NCBI RefSeq assembly: GCF_900631945.1
Contig: NZ_UZWE01000072.1
Coordinates: 1 to 42,077, forward strand
Direction of reading: 5' to 3'
Length of the DNA stretch: 42,077 bases
Source: Paracoccus haematequi
GTDB taxonomy: Bacteria; Pseudomonadota; Alphaproteobacteria; Rhodobacterales; Rhodobacteraceae
Below the pieces are notes generated by a model. The model worked only from the letters and a program-made list of their open reading frames with translations, was not told the DNA's origin and did not search any database. Positions within the stretch are counted from its first letter, which is position 1; each line of letters opens with the position of its first letter. The position numbers and the translations under genes are program-made. This document shows, one piece after another, positions 1 through 7,009 of the stretch.

Positions 1-17
1 AAAGCCCCGCATAAGAT

Positions 18-33
18 ACGTCGTTAACGACGT
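18..33. repeat. Perfect 16-bp palindrome near the window edge
   Basis: Each half, read on its own strand, is ACGTCGTT, centred on GTTAAC. It lies beyond the 3' end of the long minus-strand unit that ends at 185. No T-run follows in either direction, so it does not look like an intrinsic terminator. It could be a protein-binding or recombination site, or chance. A second 16-bp palindrome centred on the same GTTAAC core occurs at 21140-21155, upstream of the same unit. Confidence 0.4.
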
Positions 34-56
34 CGCTATGCACGTGTCTTAGCCGA

Positions 57-170
57 TCACCCCACGCTCAGGCAGGCGGTGGCAACCGGGCGGTTACGAC
101 CGATCTTCTCCTTGTGGATCCGAGCGAAGGCCTCGGCCGTCATGTAGCGGCACAGGCAGTCCGCCTGCAT
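57..170 (-). CDS. Possible small or remnant ORF, unassigned
   Basis: An ATG at 170 opens a 37-codon frame ending in TGA at 57-59. The product contains the basic stretch ARIHKEKIGRNRPVA. The frame stays open upstream into the protease gene, so this may be the tail of an older gene rather than a complete one. There is no clear ribosome binding site. I do not recognise the sequence. It lies 14 bases beyond the protease stop codon, so it could also be a small last cistron of that operon. Confidence 0.2.
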   Translation of the reverse strand: MQADCLCRYMTAEAFARIHKEKIGRNRPVATACLSVG

Positions 171-184
171 GACAGATGCCGTCG

Positions 185-1105
185 CTAGATCGTCGGCGCG
201 GACAGTCCCAGCCGGTCGCAATCGGCCCGCACCCAGTCGCGCAGGATCGTCAGCACCGCGTCGTCGAAGCGCGGCGCGGAATTGGCGGTGATATGCAGGT
301 CGGCGGGCGTTCCCGGCACGCCATAGGCATGGATGCCGACGCAGACCGGCGGGCTGTCCGGGGCATCCTGCGCCCAGACCGGCGCCCCCGACTGGCCGCT
401 GACCGTGTCGATGTCATAGAACAGCCGCCGGGGCGTCACCGCCATGATCCGGTTCGCGTGGTGATACTGCGTTTTGGCCAGTTCCTTGTCGGTCGGATAG
501 CCCGAGACGTTGACCATCCGCCCCACCAGGTCGGCATCCGCAAGCTGCCGGATTGGAAAGACCCCTGTCCGGTCGCCCAGCGGCTCGGACAGGTGGATCG
601 CGGCGATATCGTGATCGGCGGCCTGGCCGCCGACCCAGACGTTGAGGGTCGAGAAATGCGCCGCCTCGACCCGGCCGAAGGGAAAGCTGTCGCCGGTGCG
701 GCCGGCGGCGACCACGATCCGGTCGGCCCAGCCGCCGAAGAACATTGGGTAATGGACGCAATGCCCGGCGGTGACGACGGTCGCCGGTCCGGCCAGCCAG
801 CCGGTGCCCTTGAAGATGCCGCGCGGGCCGATCAGGTCAAGCTGGCAGATCCGCTTCCACGGATCGGCGCCCGCGTCGGGCACCCGCTGGCGTTCGTCGT
901 TGCCGATCACGGTTTCCAGCCCTGTCATGGGATTGCGCGCGCGGGGGCCCGGGCGGGGCGGCCGGAAGCCCGTCGCGGGAACCGGCCCAGGGGGCGCGGC
1001 GGCGGGCGCCACCTGCCCCGCCTCGACCGGGGCCAGCGGTTCACGGGTGGGTGCGGGGGCGTCGAAGGCGCGATTGCTGACGCTGAACAGATCCATGCCG
1101 GTCAC
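185..1105 (-). CDS. Trypsin-like (V8/glutamyl-endopeptidase type) serine protease
   Basis: The 306-aa chymotrypsin-fold protease has its catalytic triad visible: His115 in TAGHC, Asp166 in ADHDIAAI and Ser239 in SGQSGAPVW. The lead-in, with VIGNDERQRV and then RICQLDL, resembles bacterial V8/glutamyl endopeptidases. Residues 1-60 are rich in Pro and Ala and could be a propeptide or linker. I see no convincing Sec or Tat signal peptide, which is unusual for this family and suggests action inside the cell or export by another route. The GTG start at 1105 overlaps the tyrosinase stop (GTGA); an ATG three codons on, at 1096, is the alternative. It is the last recognisable gene of the unit. Its substrate is unknown; a maturation role for the large proteins or the tyrosinase encoded upstream would be inference. 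Confidence 0.85.
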   Translation of the reverse strand: MTGMDLFSVSNRAFDAPAPTREPLAPVEAGQVAPAAAPPGPVPATGFRPPRPGPRARNPMTGLETVIGNDERQRVPDAGADPWKRICQLDLIGPRGIFKGTGWLAGPATVVTAGHCVHYPMFFGGWADRIVVAAGRTGDSFPFGRVEAAHFSTLNVWVGGQAADHDIAAIHLSEPLGDRTGVFPIRQLADADLVGRMVNVSGYPTDKELAKTQYHHANRIMAVTPRRLFYDIDTVSGQSGAPVWAQDAPDSPPVCVGIHAYGVPGTPADLHITANSAPRFDDAVLTILRDWVRADCDRLGLSAPTI

Positions 1106-2658
1106 CGGATCAGCGACACGCGGCCCACGGTGATCTCGGGCAGCGCGCCTGCCTCGACCCCCCCTGCCTCGACCCCCCTGGCCTCAAGGGGCGCCCGGGG
1201 CACGATCCGCACGTCGATAGCACCGCCGTCATAGATGCCCGCGCGGATCTGGCGGTCGATCAGACCGCTGACATCGAAGGCCTCGTCATAGGTGTCCCCG
1301 CCCTCGGGCGGGGTGAAGGGCGCGAACAGGCCCACGAAATAGGCCGGATCCCTGTCGCGGGCCGCGCCTTCGGGGGCGTTCAGATAGACCTCGAACACGG
1401 TGCGGGGCGGCGTGTCGAAGCGGATGTCGTCCAGCCGCAGCACGACCGGCTGGGACAACTGGTCAGGCGTGGCGGTCGCAAACAGGTCCGGCCCGCCGGC
1501 CTCGACCACGGGCTGGGTCTGGATGGTTACGCCCTCGCGCGACAGGGTGACGGGACCGGCCGATGCCGCCAGTTCGCTGACCGGCGCCCCCGCCTCGACC
1601 CCGCTGTCCGCCTGGGCCAGGGTCACGGTCCCGGCTTCGGGCGCGGTCGCGTCGTCATAGCGGTAATCCAGCCGCGTGACGGTATCCATCACCTCTCGGG
1701 TGGTCATCTCGACCAGGTTGCCATCCTCGTCCCAGAAGCGGTGGACGCGGCCCAGGAAGGCGCCGTCGCTGACATTGGTCCGCCCCCGCGCGTTCCAGCG
1801 GGCCCACAGCCGGTCGATGTTGCAGTGATGCAGCCAGAAGATCGGGTCCAGGGCGGCGGTCGCGGGATCGGACATCAGCCCGTCGCCGCCCAGCGTCACG
1901 TGGATGATGTTGTGAGGCTGGCTTTCGATTTCCTGGTAGAAGCCCGGCCTGGCGCCGGAGGGCGCGGCCGAGGTTTCGTTGAAGGCCCCCGAGGTGCTGA
2001 CCGATCCGCTGTCCAGGGCCGTGCCGCTGTTGATGCCCGGCGCGCGGGCGCTGCGGAACAGGGCGTTGGCCGCTTCGGTCGCGGGGTTGCGGAACGCCTC
2101 GGGCAGGGCGCGTTCGGCGGAGCTGTCGGTATAGTTCCAGTAGGGCAGCATGAAATCGGCCTTGCCCGAGGCTTTCCGCACGATCCGTTCGAAGAAATAG
2201 ACATACATCCGGTGCCAGGGCAAAAACCGCAGGTTGCGGTGCTGGCACAGGTTCGTGCGGTCCAGGTAAAGCTGCAATTCCACCGGCAGGGCGGCGAAGT
2301 CGCGCGCGTCCGCCGGGTACGGCAGGTGGATCGCCGCCTGGAAGCGCCAGCTTGTCACGTCGGAATAGGGCTTGGCCATCATCGCCTTGACGCCGGTGCG
2401 ATAGGCCTCGATCGTGGCGCGACCCTCGGCGGTCTGGGCCAGGGCATAGATGTTGCTCCTGACCCGCGTACCCTGCGAGGTGCCGCCGCCCGACCCCCCG
2501 GATCCGCCCGATCCGCCGCCGGGTTGGGCCGGGACGCTGGCGGGCCATGCCATCCCCATGGCCGCGGCCCCGCCCAGGGCGGCGGTGCCCAGAAAGCCGC
2601 GCCGGGACAGCGCGGGAACATGCGGGCCGGGGCGGGCCGGATCGTGATCGGATGTCAT
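1102..2658 (-). CDS. Tat-exported tyrosinase / polyphenol oxidase family protein
   Basis: The 518-aa type 3 copper oxidase is predicted to hydroxylate or oxidise phenols to o-quinones. CuA ligands are probably His111, His140 and His149 (in FLPWHRMYVYFFER). CuB ligands are probably His249 and His253 (in SQPHNIIHVTLGG) and His277 or His278 in DPIFWLHHCNIDRLW. A twin-arginine signal (SRRGFLG, residues 18-24, then an Ala-rich stretch to about 44) predicts folded export to the periplasm. A Gly/Ser-rich linker spans about residues 47-62. The C-terminal part after LDYRYDD resembles the extra domain of plant-type polyphenol oxidases, which can shield the active site. Start ATG 2658 overlaps the previous stop (ATGA). 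The natural substrate is unknown; with a possible aromatic prenyltransferase next door, a phenolic small molecule or Tyr residues in a partner protein are both plausible. Confidence 0.9.
   Translation of the reverse strand: MTSDHDPARPGPHVPALSRRGFLGTAALGGAAAMGMAWPASVPAQPGGGSGGSGGSGGGTSQGTRVRSNIYALAQTAEGRATIEAYRTGVKAMMAKPYSDVTSWRFQAAIHLPYPADARDFAALPVELQLYLDRTNLCQHRNLRFLPWHRMYVYFFERIVRKASGKADFMLPYWNYTDSSAERALPEAFRNPATEAANALFRSARAPGINSGTALDSGSVSTSGAFNETSAAPSGARPGFYQEIESQPHNIIHVTLGGDGLMSDPATAALDPIFWLHHCNIDRLWARWNARGRTNVSDGAFLGRVHRFWDEDGNLVEMTTREVMDTVTRLDYRYDDATAPEAGTVTLAQADSGVEAGAPVSELAASAGPVTLSREGVTIQTQPVVEAGGPDLFATATPDQLSQPVVLRLDDIRFDTPPRTVFEVYLNAPEGAARDRDPAYFVGLFAPFTPPEGGDTYDEAFDVSGLIDRQIRAGIYDGGAIDVRIVPRAPLEARGVEAGGVEAGALPEITVGRVSLIR
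1149..1178. repeat. Two-copy 15-bp tandem repeat in the tyrosinase 3' end
   Basis: The unit CTGCCTCGACCCCCC occurs twice in direct tandem (1149-1163 and 1164-1178), followed by a decayed third copy. On the coding strand it gives the repeated peptide GVEAG near the C-terminus of the tyrosinase. The period is a multiple of three, so copy-number change would keep the frame. It probably arose by replication slippage. Confidence 0.75.
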
Positions 2659-4733
2659 GGAGATCCTCCTTGCAGGGGCGCCGGGGCCGGGTGGCGCGGC
2701 GGGATGGAATCGGGGACATGGAACGGGACGGGCGCGGACAGGCGGCGTTCCAGCCAGCCATCGGCGTGAAGATAGATCGCCGCCCGCAGGCCGCCGTCCG
2801 GGCGCAGGGTCAGGGTGTGCAGGCTGCGCGGGGCGGGGCCGTCCCGCCGCAGCGCGGCCATCAGCGCCAGGGCAGACGCGGCGGACAGGCCCAGGCCGCC
2901 GGCCCAGGCGGCGATTGAGGCTGTCTCGTGCCCGTCGCGCCAGGTCACGCCCTGGGCTGCCTGGGTGGCCAGAGTCAGTTCTGAGACCAGGCCGCGGACG
3001 GGATCGGCATGGACCGCCAGTCCCGACAACCCGCGCAGCGCCGCCGCTGGGCTGGCGATGCCGGGGATTTCAGGGGTAAAGCCGGGCGGCAGCGCCAGTC
3101 CCAAGGCATCCGCCAGCCGCCCGACCGCCGCCGCGTCATGGCCCGGCAGTTCCCAATAGACCTTGGCCCCCGCAAGCCCCTGGGCCGTCAGCGCCAGCCC
3201 CATCTGCTGCGGACGGCCCGCCGCAAGGGCCGCATCCAGCGCCAGCAGGTGAGGACCGACCGCCGCGCCCCCCGCCGACGCGACGATCCGCGCGGCAAGC
3301 GCCAGCCGACAGGCGGGATCGGGACCGGCCACAGCTAGGTTGGCATAGGCTTTCAGCACCGGCTGCGGTCCCTGCGGGCCGTCCGTCAGATCCAGCCCGC
3401 CCCAGATCAGGAACCGCTCGGCCGGATCGGCCCGGCGGGCCTGGGCGATCAGCGGGGCCAGGCCCGCCTGCAACGGCAGAGGATCCATCCCCAGCACCTT
3501 CGCCGCCCGGATCAGCGCCGCGCGCGCCGTCCCGGCCCGCCCGGCCGGAGACAGGCGCGGGTCGCCCAGGTCGCAGGCCAGCCGCAGCGCGGGCCGGTGA
3601 TCGGGATCGAGCGTGGCCGAGAATTCGACCGGCCAGCCCCGCGCGAGGCTTGAGACCGCTTTGTTCGGCCAAGGCAGCGGCGCGCCCAGCAGCGGGTCCA
3701 GCAGGGCATGGCCCGCGTGGCGCGCCATCCGGGCGGCCTGGGGCGACAGGCCGAGGGTCCGGGCCAGTGGCTCCAGATCCTGTGCGACGCGGGGCGCCGG
3801 GCGGGTGTGCGCGGGTCGGGTCCGGGGATCGGGCAGCGCCGCCAGGGCGCGCAGGGCGGCGGCGGCGGTCAGCGCGCCGCGTCCCTCGGGGCTGGAATCG
3901 CCCGGCGGGGATGCGGGATGGCGGGGCGGGGCCAGCAGGACGGCATCGGCAGGCCAGCGGCCAAGCCCCGCCATCCGTGCGCAGGCGTCGGCCAGGGCGT
4001 GGGCGCCCTGCGCCGCATCCAGCAGCCCGCGCGCCTGGGCCAGCGTCACGGCGTCCAGGGCGGGCATCGCTGGCGTGGCGGGATCGGGCAGGCGCGGGCG
4101 CGGGGCGGGGCGGCCAGCGGCGGCCCAGACCTCGATGGCGGCCAGGGTGGCGGTGCCGGGGCCGGGCCACCAATAGGCGCGCCAATGCCCTGCGTCGTCC
4201 TGGGCCAGGGCCAGGCGCTTGCGCCACAGCGCCGCCAGGTCGTCGCGGTCCAGTGCCTGGGCGGCGAACAGCGCCAGGGCGGATGCGGCGTCGACCTCGG
4301 GGCAGGGCAGGGACCAATGGTCCCAGGACCGCATCGGGCCATAGGTCGCCCAGCCCTGGGCGGGATCGCCCTGCATGGCCAGGAAGGCGGCCGATGCGGG
4401 CGCGGTCCGCCCAAGCGCCGCGAACAGGCGCAGCACGGCGGCGGTGCTGTCGCTGTCGGGTGGGACCGCCCCGTTGTAACCCCAGCCGCCGCCAGGGCGT
4501 TCGCGCAGGCGCAGGGCATCGGCGGCGCGTTCGGTGCGCGCCCGCGCCGCAGCCGCAAGGGCCGGTGGCAGGCGCCCCGACCCCGCCGCCTCGGCCAGGG
4601 ACAGGGCCGCCACGGCGCCCACCCAGTCGCGGCTTTCGCCGGGGCGCAGGCGGAAGCCGCCCCACAGCCCGTCCGGTCCCTGCATCGCCATCAGTCGCCG
4701 GGCGGTCGCGGCAAGGGCGTCCGGGTGCCTCAT
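2655..4733 (-). CDS. Squalene-cyclase-like toroid fused to a candidate ABBA/DMATS-type prenyltransferase
   Basis: The 692-aa protein begins at ATG 4733, which overlaps the previous stop (ATGA); an in-frame ATG at 4805 lies inside the upstream gene and is rejected. Residues 1-300 carry terpenoid-cyclase/prenyltransferase-repeat signatures: MQGPDGLWGGFRLRPGES (17-34) and RPGGGWGYNGAVPPDSDSTA (79-98). The DSDSTA at 93-98 sits where class II cyclases have DxDD. From about residue 350 the pattern changes to strands like those of aromatic prenyltransferases: GWPVEFSATLDPDHRPALRL, then PVLKAYANL, AKVYWELPG and LRAAIYLHADG. These recall the P-x-E-x-S and K-x-Y strands of the ABBA barrel. The N-terminal assignment is fairly firm; the C-terminal one is my pattern reading. 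Activity, prenyl donor and acceptor are unknown. GGPP or DMAPP from the nearby crtE/idi genes would be natural donors. Confidence 0.65.
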   Translation of the reverse strand: MRHPDALAATARRLMAMQGPDGLWGGFRLRPGESRDWVGAVAALSLAEAAGSGRLPPALAAAARARTERAADALRLRERPGGGWGYNGAVPPDSDSTAAVLRLFAALGRTAPASAAFLAMQGDPAQGWATYGPMRSWDHWSLPCPEVDAASALALFAAQALDRDDLAALWRKRLALAQDDAGHWRAYWWPGPGTATLAAIEVWAAAGRPAPRPRLPDPATPAMPALDAVTLAQARGLLDAAQGAHALADACARMAGLGRWPADAVLLAPPRHPASPPGDSSPEGRGALTAAAALRALAALPDPRTRPAHTRPAPRVAQDLEPLARTLGLSPQAARMARHAGHALLDPLLGAPLPWPNKAVSSLARGWPVEFSATLDPDHRPALRLACDLGDPRLSPAGRAGTARAALIRAAKVLGMDPLPLQAGLAPLIAQARRADPAERFLIWGGLDLTDGPQGPQPVLKAYANLAVAGPDPACRLALAARIVASAGGAAVGPHLLALDAALAAGRPQQMGLALTAQGLAGAKVYWELPGHDAAAVGRLADALGLALPPGFTPEIPGIASPAAALRGLSGLAVHADPVRGLVSELTLATQAAQGVTWRDGHETASIAAWAGGLGLSAASALALMAALRRDGPAPRSLHTLTLRPDGGLRAAIYLHADGWLERRLSAPVPFHVPDSIPPRHPAPAPLQGGSP

Positions 4734-7000
4734 CCCGTGCCCCCGTCCAGCGGCGGCACGAAGACGAACAGCGTGTCGCCGACATGATCGGCCGGATCGC
4801 TCCACCCGCCGAAGCCGCCGGGCCAGACGCCCCGCGCCGTCACCGACAGGCGCAGGAAGCCGTCGCCCGCCGTTCCGCCGGTGGTCCCGGCGGGGATCAG
4901 GTCGTCCAGGTTGCGTGGAAAGGTCACGCTGCGTTCGGGTTCGGACGCCATCAGCGTCACTTGCACAGGGGCGGCGCCGTCGCGGGTCATGCGCACCTCG
5001 ACCGCGACCATCCGGTCGGGGCCGGGGCTTGCGGCAGCCTGGGCCAGTTGCGGCGACAGGATCCGCAAACGCCAGCCCGCGGTTCCCGGAGGCGCAAGCG
5101 CGTGGATGGCCCGCAGCGCCGCGTCGGGATCGACGGCGGCGGCCACGCCGGTCAGCACCGGAACCACGGTGTTCCAGACCGCGCCTTCCGGGGCGGCGAC
5201 GGGGGCGAAGGTCAGCGTCGCGCTGCCGCCCGCATCGATGGTCAGGGGGAAGGGCTGCGCGGGCCGTGCAGCCAGCACCGCGGCGGGCAGCAGGGCGTTT
5301 TCGTCCAGCAGCAGCAGCGATGCCTCGGCCCCCGCGACGGTGACGGGCTGGGCGGCGCGGTTGGTGATGTCGACGCGTTCGGGATTGATCGTCGCGGTCG
5401 CCACGAATTCCGTCAGCGGCAGCGCGCCCAGCCGCTGGAAGGTCAGGACCAGCGGCACGCGGCGCAGCGGTGCGGCGGCGCCGTCGCTGGCGGGGGCCAG
5501 CGTCACCTCGACCGTTCCGGTCAGGCCGACCGGGCCGGTCAGGATGGTGGTCAGCAGGGCATAGTATTCCTCGCTGACATCCAGCGTCAGATCGAAGGGC
5601 GAGGCCATGTCGATGGCCACGCCGTCGGCCTCGGCATCCTCGGCGACGGCGATCTCCTCGGGGAAGATGGTGCGCAGGGTCAGCCGCGCGCCCGCCACGC
5701 CCCCGGCGATGACCTGGGGATGCAGATAGATGCCGCCGCTTTGGCGCGACAGCGCGGCCTGAAGCCCTGCGACGCGGGCCGGGTCGTACCAGGGTTCGGT
5801 CCGCAGCATCACCCGCAACCGGCGGCTGCCGTCCGGGGCCGCATACTGGACCGGCAGCATGTGCGGCAGCCCGCGCGCGGCGTCATAGGCCAGCCGGTAT
5901 TCGTGCGGGATCAGATAGACGGTGTTGACGAATTCCGCCGGACACAGCGTGCCCCATTCGCTGTCCTGCCAGTCGCCGGGCAGGGTCGCCGCCCCCGAGA
6001 TCGCCCGGAACACCCCCAGGTTCTGATCCAGTGTCCGGTCGAAGAAGAACGGCACCCGCCGCGTGAACGTGGTCGAGACGCTGCGGTCCTGGGGCGCGCC
6101 TGGACCCACCCAGATGGGCATGTCGATGATCTGCAAGTCCTTCCAGCGCACCAGCAGTTCGGGCGAAACCAGCGCCCCCTTGGCGATCAGCGCCGGGTTG
6201 ATCCCGTGCGGGCCGCCTGCGCCGGTGCGGGGGGCATTTCCCAGGATGTCCGCCAGCGGCACCCGGATCTCGGGCGGCTGGAAGCGCGATTCCACGGTGA
6301 TGATGTCCGCGCCGGTGCGTTCGCGCGGCAGGCGGATGGGAAAGCGGGGGCGTTCGACGGGTTCGCGTGGCGGCGGCGGGGGATCGTCGGTGCGAGGCGG
6401 GTCGTTCGGCACGAAGATGACGGGCGGGTCTTCGCGGACGCGATAGGATGCCGCATAGGTCGCTGTCAGCGCGCATCCCGCCGCCGGGTCGGTCATTGCC
6501 TGGACCAGCAGCGCCACCTGGTCGGGGGCCAGGGGGGCCAGGATACGCATTCCGCCCCGGATCCCCTCGTCGTCTTCCATCGGCGTCGGCTCGGGCAGTA
6601 CGAATTCGCCGCCCACCCAGGTGATGCGAAGCGGCCCGGACAGGACGCCCAAGGTTGTCGTCCCGTCCGGCACGCCCCCCGGCAGGCCTTCGCGCAGGCC
6701 GATATGCAGGAACACAGACCCGTCGATTTCCTTCAGAAAGGCCACATCGGGGCCGGGAAAGCTGCCGCCGCGCTGTCCCAGCGTCAGGGTCGGGCGCGCG
6801 AAGTTCAGGCCGTCGATGGTGCCATAGGCCCGGTCGTCCCCCACCGGCTCGTTCGCGGGCAGGAACACCGGCTCCAGCCGCATCGCCATTTGCAGGGCGC
6901 GCATGACGATGCCCATGTCCGCCGCCGCGCGGTGGGGGCGGGGCGTCACCTGCACCCGGCGCGAGGGTTCCTGAACGATGCTGAACAATGCGTTCGCCAT
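4730..7000 (-). CDS. Divergent member of the large beta-rich protein family; function unknown
   Basis: The 756-aa protein has no signal peptide or membrane segment. It has an N-terminal domain (about 1-190), a proline-rich linker at 191-220 and a long beta-rich body. Around the middle, VYLIPHEYRLAYDA followed by PHMLPVQY resembles the FYYLP...FQFVLY opening of the four promoter-proximal paralogues, so I read it as a distant relative with an added N-terminal domain. The C-terminal part (GGSATLTFAP, VAVEVRMTRDG and others) looks like beta-sandwich domains. It starts 9 bases after the stop of the upstream paralogue and its stop overlaps the start of the cyclase/prenyltransferase gene, so it is probably co-translated with both. 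I recognise no named family. Confidence 0.8.
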   Translation of the reverse strand: MANALFSIVQEPSRRVQVTPRPHRAAADMGIVMRALQMAMRLEPVFLPANEPVGDDRAYGTIDGLNFARPTLTLGQRGGSFPGPDVAFLKEIDGSVFLHIGLREGLPGGVPDGTTTLGVLSGPLRITWVGGEFVLPEPTPMEDDEGIRGGMRILAPLAPDQVALLVQAMTDPAAGCALTATYAASYRVREDPPVIFVPNDPPRTDDPPPPPREPVERPRFPIRLPRERTGADIITVESRFQPPEIRVPLADILGNAPRTGAGGPHGINPALIAKGALVSPELLVRWKDLQIIDMPIWVGPGAPQDRSVSTTFTRRVPFFFDRTLDQNLGVFRAISGAATLPGDWQDSEWGTLCPAEFVNTVYLIPHEYRLAYDAARGLPHMLPVQYAAPDGSRRLRVMLRTEPWYDPARVAGLQAALSRQSGGIYLHPQVIAGGVAGARLTLRTIFPEEIAVAEDAEADGVAIDMASPFDLTLDVSEEYYALLTTILTGPVGLTGTVEVTLAPASDGAAAPLRRVPLVLTFQRLGALPLTEFVATATINPERVDITNRAAQPVTVAGAEASLLLLDENALLPAAVLAARPAQPFPLTIDAGGSATLTFAPVAAPEGAVWNTVVPVLTGVAAAVDPDAALRAIHALAPPGTAGWRLRILSPQLAQAAASPGPDRMVAVEVRMTRDGAAPVQVTLMASEPERSVTFPRNLDDLIPAGTTGGTAGDGFLRLSVTARGVWPGGFGGWSDPADHVGDTLFVFVPPLDGGTG

Positions 7001-7009
7001 GGCCGCGCC

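Noticed and set aside
4734..4805. Longer start at 4805 for the cyclase/prenyltransferase-like gene
   Set aside because: It lies inside the upstream gene, whereas ATG 4733 forms the ATGA overlap typical of this operon and starts the first repeat.
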